From positions 372,001 through 436,000 of the forward strand of contig NZ_OZ060923.1 in assembly GCF_964059965.1 (NCBI RefSeq): a stretch of 64,000 bases of DNA. The letters are read 5' to 3'. Positions 29,059 through 38,604 of this stretch are shown here, in pieces; position 1 is the first letter of the stretch, and the number at the start of each line of letters is the position of its first letter. Both the position numbers and the translations under genes were made by a program. The notes under the pieces are model-generated. The model ran no database searches, was not told where the DNA came from, and saw only the letters and a list, made by a program, of their open reading frames with translations. Source of the DNA: Fukatsuia anoeciicola (GTDB lineage: Bacteria; Pseudomonadota; Gammaproteobacteria; Enterobacterales; Enterobacteriaceae).

Positions 29059-30971
29059 AGTATAACTCCCAAATATATTTTATAAAAATAACACAAAAAC
29101 TATAAGCTTATTTTTTTAGCTTTTATTTACTAATAAATTTGTACAAAATATATACATAAATACATATAATATTTATTTCTATTATTTTATAATAAAACAT
29201 AACTTTATCAGTTTTTTTTTATAAAATATAGTATTATAAATAAGAAAAATTTAATCTATCATAATAATCTTATTTTCTTCATCTAAACAAAGCTGATAAT
29301 AACTTTAAATAAACTTAAAATCTTTAATTATTTTAACAACAAATAACATTAATTATTTTCCCATAATTTTATCATTTAGTTATACTATAGCCTAAATAAC
29401 CTAATACTGTATCAAGTAATTAAGTCCATTTTTTATATTTAAATGCTTTTAGTTTTATAGTTAATTCAAATATATTATATATTGCAGATCTTATCAATAT
29501 AAATTTATAAATTAAATAGTATAGGTATTAATAACTATTTTGTAGATATTATTTTATAAAACATATTGCAAAAAATTTTATGAACTACTAGTTATTATTC
29601 ATGGTATAAAGTAAAATTATTATTTTATTTATTATCTAATCATAACTACTTTAATAAAAGTATTAATATCACATATTATATTAGTATAAATATTAATTAG
29701 TTTATTTTTTATTATAAGATATTAATCTATGTAGTTATTAACTAATAATAAAGAAATTATTTAAATAATACTAAAATAGTTAAATTATAAATTAATAGTT
29801 TTGTATACTATTAATTTATAATTTATTTACTAATATTATTTTTTCTTATTAATTAATTATTATTAATCTTAATAACAAATAACTAAAAATAAATAATTAT
29901 TAATACTTAAAAAATTATAGTAGGGTTATATAAATTATTAATTAAATGAAATTAACATATCAATAGTTATTAATAAAAATTAATAGGTTACATTATATCT
30001 ATGTATATATAAAAGATTTAAATTTGAGTACTTAATAAAGAATTTATTTTTTAAATACTTTATAAATTATCTATTATTTTTTATTTTACTCATAGATATA
30101 TAGTTAGTAATAATAAATTATAATAGTATGATTACTCTTTAAATACTGCCAAATTCCATTTTAAAAAGTAACAATAGATATTTACTAGGATACCTAATAT
30201 ACATCTATATAATCTAAATTTATGATTTTATAGATAATAAATATAACATTAATTATATTAATATCTATTATGATAATGTATTTATATTAATTTATTAAAT
30301 TTAATAGAAAAAGTTTTTCTAGATTCAAAAAGATTCATATTTAAGTAAATAAAACAAAAGATATCAGCTAATTAACAGGAAAATAAAAATATACTAGAAA
30401 TCCAATTAAATATCTAACTATTAGTTTTTAATGTATTTTATATATAACTCATGAATTTTAGTAGCAAGAAAACTAATAGACTTTTATAACTAGTGTTAAT
30501 AAAGATCTTAAATTAGAACTAGATACTTAATCTACTTAAATAAAACAAATTTTAGCTAGAAAATTAACTAAGCAACAAAAAATAAAGCGCTAACTAAATA
30601 AAAAAAATTTAAATAAAATTATAATAATATACTATGCTATATTTAATACTATATCAAAAAATTAAATAATAACTAACAAGAATACTTATTCTTATTATTA
30701 GAATCTTAAATATTAAAAATAATTTTTTTCTAACTATGAATTTAATCATGCAAAAAAATTAATATAGAGCCTAACCTAAATTAGATTAGGTTTTGTATTA
30801 AATAACAGATAAAATTATATGATAATAAAACTATATAATTTAATAGAATACTAATATATTTCACGAGTAAAGATAAAATCTTTAATTAGAATAATGACCT
30901 AAAAATTATATTTATATTTTTATTTTTTACCTTAAATTTATAATACCTACTATAATTTTCTCATAAAAAGT
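29059..30971. other. Longest gap in the window, between rpsT and folA
   Basis: These 1.91 kb are extremely AT-rich and hold no supportable gene. A perfect 19-bp inverted repeat lies at 29781-29825. A weaker 7-bp stem (30773-30779 with 30786-30792, AACCTAA) lies about 180 nt beyond the folA stop. The gap coincides with a break in E. coli gene order. Confidence 0.75.
29781..29825. repeat. 19-bp perfect inverted repeat with 7-nt loop
   Basis: The arm TAAATTATAAATTAATAGT (29781-29799) pairs exactly with 29807-29825 around TTTGTAT. It lies about 720 nt from rpsT and more than 1.1 kb from folA, so it does not look like a terminator of either. Its role is unknown. Confidence 0.6.
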
Positions 30972-31481
30972 CTATTTTGGAATGACTTGTCTTTCAAGGA
31001 TTTCAAAATAATAATTATAAGCATTTGTTTTATTCATATTAAAAGATTTTATAAATAATCTATGCCATTCATTAGCTGGATAATATGGAAAATAAGTGTC
31101 ACCTGTTACTTCAGTGTCAATATGTGTTAAATAAAGTCGATTGGCATAAGACAAAAATTGAGTATAAATATTACCACCACCAACTATCATTACTTCTGCA
31201 GTATCTTTTACTATTGCATTTTGTGCTACAGCTAATGCATGCTTAATTGAAGTTACCCAAGTTACCCCATGATCACTATATAATCTGCTGCTTAGTATAA
31301 TATTTAAACGATTAGGGAGTGGGTGACCAATAGATTCAAAGGTTTTACGTCCCATAATGACAGGTTTACCCAACGTATTAGCCTTAAACCACGCGAGATC
31401 AGCTGGTAAATGCCAGGGTATTGTGTTTGTTACACCAATTACATGATTCTTTGCTAATACAGCAATCAAACTAATTATCAT
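30972..31481 (-). CDS. folA: FolA, dihydrofolate reductase
   Basis: FolA reduces dihydrofolate to tetrahydrofolate with NADPH. It has 169 residues against 159 in E. coli. The catalytic Asp is in LPADLAWFK, and the NADPH-binding parts show as KPVIMGRKTFESIG and MIVGGGNIYTQFL. LYLTHIDTEVTGDTYFP and YYFEILERQ close the protein. Its ATG overlaps the carB stop by 4 nt (ATGA), which indicates translational coupling to carAB, an arrangement not found in E. coli. Confidence 0.97.
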   Translation of the reverse strand: MIISLIAVLAKNHVIGVTNTIPWHLPADLAWFKANTLGKPVIMGRKTFESIGHPLPNRLNIILSSRLYSDHGVTWVTSIKHALAVAQNAIVKDTAEVMIVGGGNIYTQFLSYANRLYLTHIDTEVTGDTYFPYYPANEWHRLFIKSFNMNKTNAYNYYFEILERQVIPK

Positions 31482-34400
31482 TTTATTTTTGGTATTCGTT
31501 TAATTTCATCATGCATTTCTTGCACTGAAATAACACGTTCAGTTGGATTAGTGTTCAATGCCATTGTAGTCGCAAAACCACCATTTAGCGTAGTATCATA
31601 ATATACTTTATATTGTAAAGCACTACGACGTAATAATTTTGAATCTTCAATTGCTTGACGTCCTGCTGTTGTGTTTACAATATAAGTGTATTCTCCATTT
31701 TTAATTCTATCTTGAATATGTGGGCGCCCCTCACAAACTTTATTAACTAAACGTGGATTAATTCCAGCCTCTCCTAATACGATTGCTGTACCATGCGTTG
31801 CATCTAACATAAAATCTTGTGCTAATAGCTTGTTTGCCAGATCAACTACTTTTGCTTTATCACCAGCTCGAACAGATAGTAATACACGTCCTCGTTTTTT
31901 TATTCCAGATTGGCTTGCTAACATCGCTTTAGAAAAAGCTTCAGAAAAGGTTCTACCCACACCCATAACTTCGCCAGTTGAGTGCATTTCGGGGCCTAAA
32001 ATAGGATCAACACCTGGAAATTTATCAAATGGTAATACAACTTTTTTCACTGAATAATAAGGCGGGATTACTTCAGCTAATATACCCTGTTGTATTAATG
32101 ATTGGCCAACCATAACTTTAGCAGCAATTTTTGCTAATGGCACACCAGTTGCTTTAGAAACAAAGGGAATTGTACGGGCAGCACGTGGGTTAACTTCAAT
32201 TAAATAAACTTCCTGATTTTTTACCGCAAATTGTACATTCATTAAACCTTTAACACAGAGCTCAAATGCAAGTTTTTCTACCTGCTGGCGCATAGTATTC
32301 TGGACGTCATGACTTAGAGTATAAGCTGGTAATGAACAGGCAGAATCACCTGAGTGTACACCTGCCTGTTCAATATGCTCCATAATACCACCAATAAGTA
32401 CACGTTCACCATCACAAATAGCATCAATATCAACTTCGATTGCATCGTCAAGAAAACAATCGAGTAATACTGGAGCATTGTTAGAAACATTTGCTGCGTT
32501 TTGGAAATAATGACATAGATCATGTTCATCATAAACAATTTCCATTGCTCTTCCTCCTAATACATAAGAAGGACGAACTACTAGTGGGTATTTTAAAATA
32601 TGAGCTTTTTTAATTGCTTGATCAAGTGTAGTAACGGTAGCATTAGCTGGTTGTTTTAAGCCTAATCGATTAACTGTTTGCTGGAAACGCGCTCGATCTT
32701 CTGCGCGATCAATTGCATCAGGATTCGTACCAATTATAGGCACGCCAGCAGATTCTAACTCACGCGCTAATTTTAGTGGTGTTTGACCACCATATTGTAT
32801 AATAACACCCTGTGGCTGTTCAATACGTACAATTTCTAACACATCTTCTAAGGTAACCGGTTCAAAATAAAGTCGATCAGAAATATCATAATCTGTTGAA
32901 ACTGTTTCCGGGTTACAGTTTACTATAATAGTTTGATAGCCGCTTTCACGTAATGCATGAGAAGCATGTACACAACAATAATCAAATTCAATACCTTGAC
33001 CAATACGATTAGGTCCACCCCCCAGAATCATAATTTTCGGTTGATTATGGTTAGGGTTTGATTCACACTCTTCTTCGTAGGTTGAGTACATGTAAGCTGT
33101 ATCAGTAGCAAACTCTGCTGCACAGGTATCAATCCTTTTATAAACTGGATGAAGAGCAAATTTATAGCGTAATTTACGTACTTCGCTTTCAGAAACACCG
33201 ACTAGTTTTGCTAAGCGTGCATCAGCAAAACCTTTACGCTTTAACTCGCGTAAAAATTTAGCATTAAGACCATTAATACCATATTTGATAACACTTTCTT
33301 CTAAACATATCAACTCTTCAATTTGCATTAGAAACCAGCGATCAATATTAGTTAGATTAAAAACGCTATCAATTGACATACCTGCACGAAAAGCGTCAGC
33401 AATATACCAAATACGTTCAGCACCAGCTTCTTTGAGTTCACGACGAATTTTACTTAACGCATGAGGATCATCTAAATTAATCTTGGCATCAAAACCTGTT
33501 ACGCCAATTTCCAATCCACGTAAAGCTTTTTGTAATGATTCTTGTTGATTACGCCCAATGGCCATGACTTCACCTACTGATTTCATCTGTGTTGTCAGAC
33601 GATCATTAGCCCCAATAAATTTTTCAAAATTAAAGCGTGGAATTTTAGTAACAACATAGTCAATGGCAGGTTCAAAAGAAGCGGGTAAATAGGAAAAATT
33701 TGCTGTATTTTGTGTGGTTTGAATAATAATTTGCTCGTTACTTTGGCAAAAAATATTTGCTGAAGTATTACCACCTGTAATATCATTCATTAATTCATCT
33801 AATGTATATCCTACAGCAAGTTTAGCAGCAATTTTTGCAATTGGGAAACCAGTCGCTTTTGATGCTAATGCGGAAGAACGTGAAACACGAGGATTCATTT
33901 CAATCACTATTAAACGACCATTTTTAGGATTAATTGCAAATTGTACATTAGATCCTCCAGTTTCTACACCAATCTCACGTAATACTGCCATTGAAGCATT
34001 ACGCATAATTTGATATTCTTTATCAGTTAAAGTTTGTGCTGGAGCAACAGTAATAGAGTCACCAGTATGAATCCCCATTGCGTCAAAATTTTCAATTAAG
34101 CAAATAATAATACAGTTATCATTTTTATCACGAATTACTTCCATTTCATATTCTTTCCAACCAATAAGTGATTCATCAATTAATAATTCTTTAGTTGGTG
34201 AAAGATCAAGACCATTTTGGCAAATTTCTTTAAATTCTTCATAATTGTAAGCTATTCCTCCTCCAGCACCACCCATAGTAAAAGAAGGGCGAACAATACA
34301 GGGGAAACCAACTTTAGCCGCTACTACTAATGCCTCTTCCATATTATTTGCAATACCAGAACGTGCGGTTTCTAGGCCAATTTTTTTCATCGCAATATCA

Positions 34401-34795
34401 AATAAACGGCGATTTTCTGCTTTATAAATAGCTGCAGCAGTAACGCCTATCATGGTAACACTAAATTCAGTTAAAACACCTCTATATTCTAATTCTAAAG
34501 CACAGTTTAAGGCCGTCTGCCCACCCATTGTTGGTAATAAAGCATCTGGGCGCTCTTTTTTAATTATTTTACGTACTACTTCCCAGTGGATTGGTTCAAT
34601 ATAGGTAGCGTCTGCCATTTCAGGATCGGTCATGATAGTCGCAGGATTAGAGTTAACTAGAATTATTCGATAACCTTCTTCCCGTAGTGCCTTACAAGCC
34701 TGTGCCCCGGAATAATCAAATTCACAAGCTTGTCCAATAATAATAGGTCCTGCACCTAAAATTAGGATATTTTTTATATTTCTAAGTTTTGGCAT
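31478..34795 (-). CDS. carB: CarB, carbamoyl phosphate synthase large subunit
   Basis: CarB makes carbamoyl phosphate from bicarbonate, two ATP and ammonia channelled from CarA, for pyrimidine and arginine synthesis. It has 1105 residues against 1073 in E. coli. Both ATP-grasp halves are complete (LGAGPIIIGQACEFDYSG and LGGGPNRIGQGIEFDYCC), followed by the allosteric domain (SVRAGDKAKVVDLA, ATHGTAIVLGEAG). A 26-residue in-frame insertion occupies residues 345-370 (bases 33686-33763) between NDITGGNT and PASFEP; E. coli has none there. A short C-terminal extension ends the protein and overlaps folA. Confidence 0.97.
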   Translation of the reverse strand: MPKLRNIKNILILGAGPIIIGQACEFDYSGAQACKALREEGYRIILVNSNPATIMTDPEMADATYIEPIHWEVVRKIIKKERPDALLPTMGGQTALNCALELEYRGVLTEFSVTMIGVTAAAIYKAENRRLFDIAMKKIGLETARSGIANNMEEALVVAAKVGFPCIVRPSFTMGGAGGGIAYNYEEFKEICQNGLDLSPTKELLIDESLIGWKEYEMEVIRDKNDNCIIICLIENFDAMGIHTGDSITVAPAQTLTDKEYQIMRNASMAVLREIGVETGGSNVQFAINPKNGRLIVIEMNPRVSRSSALASKATGFPIAKIAAKLAVGYTLDELMNDITGGNTSANIFCQSNEQIIIQTTQNTANFSYLPASFEPAIDYVVTKIPRFNFEKFIGANDRLTTQMKSVGEVMAIGRNQQESLQKALRGLEIGVTGFDAKINLDDPHALSKIRRELKEAGAERIWYIADAFRAGMSIDSVFNLTNIDRWFLMQIEELICLEESVIKYGINGLNAKFLRELKRKGFADARLAKLVGVSESEVRKLRYKFALHPVYKRIDTCAAEFATDTAYMYSTYEEECESNPNHNQPKIMILGGGPNRIGQGIEFDYCCVHASHALRESGYQTIIVNCNPETVSTDYDISDRLYFEPVTLEDVLEIVRIEQPQGVIIQYGGQTPLKLARELESAGVPIIGTNPDAIDRAEDRARFQQTVNRLGLKQPANATVTTLDQAIKKAHILKYPLVVRPSYVLGGRAMEIVYDEHDLCHYFQNAANVSNNAPVLLDCFLDDAIEVDIDAICDGERVLIGGIMEHIEQAGVHSGDSACSLPAYTLSHDVQNTMRQQVEKLAFELCVKGLMNVQFAVKNQEVYLIEVNPRAARTIPFVSKATGVPLAKIAAKVMVGQSLIQQGILAEVIPPYYSVKKVVLPFDKFPGVDPILGPEMHSTGEVMGVGRTFSEAFSKAMLASQSGIKKRGRVLLSVRAGDKAKVVDLANKLLAQDFMLDATHGTAIVLGEAGINPRLVNKVCEGRPHIQDRIKNGEYTYIVNTTAGRQAIEDSKLLRRSALQYKVYYDTTLNGGFATTMALNTNPTERVISVQEMHDEIKRIPKIK

Positions 34796-34806
34796 GATCT
34801 GTGCTC

Positions 34807-35976
34807 TTAATTAGTGGCTATTATAATCCTGTGATTATTTTGATAGATTTTCATTAGCTCGATAAAATGATCAAATAAAGTAGCTGCATCATGCGGTCCG
34901 GGACTAGCCTCAGGATGACCTTGAAAACCGAATGCGGCTTTATCCGTGCGTGCAATTCCTTGTAAAGAAGCATCAAATAAAGAACGGTGTGTGATACGTA
35001 AATTAGCTGGTAAACTTGCTTCATCTACTGTAAAACTATGATTCTGAGTGGTAATCATTACTAAATTATTACGTAAATCTTGTACTGGATGGTTAGAACC
35101 GTGATGACCAAATTTCATTTTTATGGTTTTCGCACCACTAGCTAATGCTAATAGTTGATGCCCCAAACAGATGCCGAATAGTGGAATATTAGTTTTAAGT
35201 AAAAGTTTAATTGCAGTAATTGCATAATCACAAGGTTCTGGATCTCCTGGGCCATTAGATAAAAAAATACCATCTGGATTTAATTGTAGTACATTTGCTG
35301 CTGACGTCTGCGCTGGAACTACCGTTAAACGACAGCCTCGATCAACTAGCATTCGTAAGATATTACGCTTAATGCCATAATCATAAACCACTACATGGAA
35401 AATTATATCAGTTAATTTTTGAGTCTCTAATAGTTTTTTCTTTTGTACTGAATTACCTTCTAACCAAACATAACTTGTTTTAGTACTTACCTCTTTTGCT
35501 AAATCCATGCCCTTTAGACCAGGAAATTGTTTTATTTTTTCCAATGCTAAAGCAAGCGTTATATTGGAAAAATTACCTACAATAATACAACCATTTTTTG
35601 TGCCTTTATTACGAAGTAAGCGTGTTAGTTTACGTGTATCAATATCTGCAATAGCAACAACATGATGACGCTGGAGGTATTCAGATAGATTTTCTTCATT
35701 ACGATGACTACTAGTGACTAAAGGTAAATCATGGATAATTATACCTTGAGCTTGTATTTTAGCAGATTCATTATCAGTATTATTAGTACCAGTATTACCA
35801 ATATGGGGATAAGTGAAAGTGATGATTTGACGAGAATAGGAAGGATCAGTAAGAATTTCTTGATAACCAGTCATTGATGTATTGAAAACTACTTCCCCCA
35901 CTGCTATTCCTACCGATCCTATCGATCGACCGTAAAATTGGGTTCCATCTTCGAGAACTAATAGCGCTGACTTCAT
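34807..35976 (-). CDS. carA: CarA, carbamoyl phosphate synthase small subunit
   Basis: CarA is the glutaminase subunit that releases ammonia for CarB. I chose the ATG at 35976: it gives MKSALLVLEDGTQFYGR as in E. coli, and GGAGG lies 8 nt upstream. A TTG at 35991 would lie inside that ribosome-binding site. The result is 389 residues (382 in E. coli). The class I amidotransferase triad is visible: Cys in FGICLGHQLL, and His-x-Glu in FQGHPEASPGPHD. It precedes carB by 11 nt. Copy C of the dispersed repeat begins about 20 nt upstream, in the promoter region. Confidence 0.97.
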   Translation of the reverse strand: MKSALLVLEDGTQFYGRSIGSVGIAVGEVVFNTSMTGYQEILTDPSYSRQIITFTYPHIGNTGTNNTDNESAKIQAQGIIIHDLPLVTSSHRNEENLSEYLQRHHVVAIADIDTRKLTRLLRNKGTKNGCIIVGNFSNITLALALEKIKQFPGLKGMDLAKEVSTKTSYVWLEGNSVQKKKLLETQKLTDIIFHVVVYDYGIKRNILRMLVDRGCRLTVVPAQTSAANVLQLNPDGIFLSNGPGDPEPCDYAITAIKLLLKTNIPLFGICLGHQLLALASGAKTIKMKFGHHGSNHPVQDLRNNLVMITTQNHSFTVDEASLPANLRITHRSLFDASLQGIARTDKAAFGFQGHPEASPGPHDAATLFDHFIELMKIYQNNHRIIIATN

Positions 35977-35997
35977 CAAAATATCCTCCAAGTATCA

Positions 35998-36510
35998 AAC
36001 CTCTTCGAAAACTCTCATTTATCTAATTTTTATATTATGAAATACTATAGTCAGATTATATCTTAATTTAAACTATTATTATTATAATTAAATAATCTAA
36101 TCATATTAGATTATTTAATTATAATAATAATATTTTATTTAACTTATGATTATTAAGTTATTTTTTAGTATTAAAAATTTTTTATTTTTTTAAGTAATAT
36201 TAAATTTAAATAAATTTTTGTTGATTCCAAGTAATCTGTATTTATCATTATTTTAATTGTAAGATATATTTACATATAAAATCCTTGAATAATTTAAAAT
36301 CATAATATTTTTATTTATAATATTTATTGGTAATATTAATAAGTATGCACTGATACTATATTATTTTAATATATAACTATTACTTATCTTATAATTTTAG
36401 CTAATAGAAAAATAACTATGATACTCTCATAAATACTTAAGGATTATTAATAAATAATTCTCTAAATGTAACCTAAGTTTTAAACTACTTGTTATTTATT
36501 TATACTTATC
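35998..36510 (+). repeat. Dispersed noncoding repeat, copy C
   Basis: This copy matches the minus strand of 3025-3657 and, over its first 300 nt or so, the plus strand of 22470-23030. Shared strings include CTCTTCGAAAACTCTCATTT, TTTTAATTGTAAGATATATT, GGTAATATTAATAAGTATG and, with copy A, TATTATTTTAATATATAA and AAGGATTATTAA. Relative to A and B it lacks roughly 120 nt in the middle. It contains a perfect 28-bp hairpin at 36074-36132. Confidence 0.75.
36074..36132. repeat. 28-bp perfect hairpin inside repeat copy C
   Basis: Bases 36074-36101 and 36105-36132 are exact reverse complements around the 3-nt loop CAT. The core is AATCTAAT/ATTAGATT with outer TTATTAT runs. The equivalent part of copies A and B also forms a shorter stem (AATCTAA with TTAGATT in A, outer TAGTA with TACTA), so a hairpin at this place is common to the family. 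Confidence 0.75.
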
Positions 36511-36757
36511 TACTATAATAAAATATTTTTTAAGCTAATTTAAATAGGTATAATAAAAAATTGTATTATTTACTAATTTATCTGAAGAATATATATAAAT
36601 ATATAATCATTATTAATATTAATTTTTAACAAGTTACATATAATTTTAATAGTAAATAATTAATTTATCTAATTATTACAAACACTGTAAAAAGTATTAG
36701 CGTTTACTAACATTAAACTTCTTACAAAACTGTTATGGGTTTATAGTATAAAGTAAG

Positions 36758-37570
36758 TTATTCAAGAAATTTATTACCAAGCACATCATTCATATTAAAT
36801 AGACCACATAGTTTATGATTTTTTTTTAACCAAATAGCAGCTTTAACTGCGCCATGAGCAAATGTTATCCGTTGGGTAGTTTTATGGGTAATTTTGATTT
36901 GTTCACTAATATTAGTAAATAAAACTGTGTGTTCGCCAATAACATCTCCTGTGCGAATAGAAGTAAATTTAATAGTCCCTAATTTTCGTTTTTGATTACT
37001 ATGAGAATAAATAGTATAATTTTGTAAATCACTACTTAATGTTTGTGTAATAACCTCACCCATTGCTAAAGCCGTTCCTGAAGGAGCATCTACTTTATGA
37101 CGATGATGTGTTTCTATAATTTCAATATCACTATATATACCCATTACTTTTGTCGTTTTTTCTAAAAGCTGTAACATTAAATTTACACCAATGCTAAAAT
37201 TAGCAGCATATATAATAGCAATATCTTTAGCTGCTTTTTCAATTATTTTTCTTTCTTGCTGATTAAAATTTGTAGTACCAATTACTATAGACTTTTTATG
37301 TTGACGACATAATTCTAGATTCACTAAGGTTGCTTGTGGTGTCGTGAAATCAATAAGAATATCAAAATCACTAATAGATGTATATAAATCATCGCTAACT
37401 ATGACATGTAATTGATCAATACCAGCTAGCTTACCAGCATCATTTCCTACTAATCCTGATCCTTTACGCACCAATGCTACAGTCAACATTAAAACTTTGC
37501 TGTATACAATAGCCTGAATAAGTTGTTTGCCCATGCGACCTGCTGCACCTGCTATAGCAATACGTATCAT
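36758..37570 (-). CDS. dapB: DapB, 4-hydroxy-tetrahydrodipicolinate reductase
   Basis: DapB reduces 4-hydroxy-tetrahydrodipicolinate with NAD(P)H in the diaminopimelate/lysine pathway. It has 270 residues against 273 in E. coli. The nucleotide-binding motif is IAGAAGRMGKQLIQA, and the catalytic segment is ETHHRHKVDAPSGTALAMGE. FTSIRTGDVIGEHTVLF is also conserved. Together with dapF at 14929 it marks a retained route to meso-diaminopimelate. It keeps its E. coli place between ispH and carA. Confidence 0.97.
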   Translation of the reverse strand: MIRIAIAGAAGRMGKQLIQAIVYSKVLMLTVALVRKGSGLVGNDAGKLAGIDQLHVIVSDDLYTSISDFDILIDFTTPQATLVNLELCRQHKKSIVIGTTNFNQQERKIIEKAAKDIAIIYAANFSIGVNLMLQLLEKTTKVMGIYSDIEIIETHHRHKVDAPSGTALAMGEVITQTLSSDLQNYTIYSHSNQKRKLGTIKFTSIRTGDVIGEHTVLFTNISEQIKITHKTTQRITFAHGAVKAAIWLKKNHKLCGLFNMNDVLGNKFLE

Positions 37571-37650
37571 TTTAGTTATTAAATCCTAGTCATATTAATA
37601 TATAAATTATATATTAGATAATATGTATAAATATCTATTCAAATAAATAA

Positions 37651-38604
37651 TTAATTAATCTGCTTAATATTAAATCGTAGCTCTTTTGGTACTTTAAAAG
37701 TAATATTTTCTTTACGACCAATAAGCTCAATAAATTTTTGAACGCCTAATGATTGTAGATGTTTAATAACTGCTTTTACTAAAATATTAGGTGCTGAGGC
37801 ACCTGCTGTAATGCCAATGTAGCGAATATTTGTTAGCCAATTTGCTTGAATATCAGACGCAGAATTAATTAAATAGGCAGGTTTTCCCATACGTTGTGCT
37901 AGCTCAGCAAGACGAGTAGAATTAGAAGAATTTTTAGAACCAATCACAAGCACAAGATCTGTTTTCTTTGCTAAATCCTGTACTGCTTCTTGACGGTTAG
38001 TAGTGGCATAGCAAATATTATTTTTATACGGGCCAATAATTCGTGGGAAACGCTGCCGCAAGGCAGTAATTATCGTTGAAGTATCATCTACTGATAATGT
38101 AGTTTGTGTCATAAAACACACGTTATTTTTATTTTTAATAACTAATTGCCAAACATCTTCTACGGATTCTACCAAATACATACCGCCTTCTGGATTACTG
38201 TATTGACCCATAGTACCCTCCACTTCAGGGTGTCCAGCATGACCGATAAGAATAGCTTCTTTACTCTTATAACTAGCTCGTAAGACTTCCATGTGGACTT
38301 TTGTTACTAATGGACAGGTAGCATCAAGTAATAAATGTAATTGACGAGCTTGGGCTTCTGCTCGTACTGCCCGAGAAACACCATGAGCAGAAAAAATTAA
38401 AATAGCATCATCGGGCACTTCAGAAATATTTTCAATAAAAATAACGCCACGTTTAAATAAACTATTAACTACATAGTAATTATGTACTACTTGATGTCGC
38501 ACGTAGATAGGCGTACTAAACATTGCTAAAGCGCGCTCAACAATGCTAATTGCTCTATTGACACCTGCACAAAAACCACGTGGATTAGCCAATAATACTT
38601 GCAT
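37651..38604 (-). CDS. ispH: IspH (LytB), HMBPP reductase
   Basis: IspH is the 4Fe-4S enzyme that makes IPP and DMAPP in the last step of the MEP isoprenoid pathway. It has 317 residues against 316 in E. coli. The three cluster cysteines are in RGFCAGVNRA, LDATCPLVTKVH and NICYATTNRQ. AGHPEVEGTMGQ and TTLSVDDTS are invariant family blocks. AGGAG precedes the ATG. The cluster links its function to the suf genes at the left of the window. Confidence 0.97.
   Translation of the reverse strand: MQVLLANPRGFCAGVNRAISIVERALAMFSTPIYVRHQVVHNYYVVNSLFKRGVIFIENISEVPDDAILIFSAHGVSRAVRAEAQARQLHLLLDATCPLVTKVHMEVLRASYKSKEAILIGHAGHPEVEGTMGQYSNPEGGMYLVESVEDVWQLVIKNKNNVCFMTQTTLSVDDTSTIITALRQRFPRIIGPYKNNICYATTNRQEAVQDLAKKTDLVLVIGSKNSSNSTRLAELAQRMGKPAYLINSASDIQANWLTNIRYIGITAGASAPNILVKAVIKHLQSLGVQKFIELIGRKENITFKVPKELRFNIKQIN

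Larger units (their letters stand above)
35977..36757. other. Spacer between carA and dapB
   Basis: In E. coli this spacer holds the car promoters. Here it is 781 nt long, and most of it (about 35998-36510) is copy C of the dispersed repeat. Transcription of carA must start inside or next to the repeat. No arginine- or pyrimidine-responsive operator could be recognised. Confidence 0.7.

Noticed and set aside
30773..30792. AACCTAA/TTAGGTT stem as folA terminator
   Set aside because: It lies 180 nt past the stop and the T-rich stretch on the minus strand is 12 or more nt beyond the stem.
32314..32538. 74-residue minus-strand ORF inside carB
   Set aside because: Out-of-frame shadow of carB with no family resemblance.
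35977..35991. TTG start for CarA at 35991
   Set aside because: It lies within the GGAGG ribosome-binding site of the ATG at 35976.
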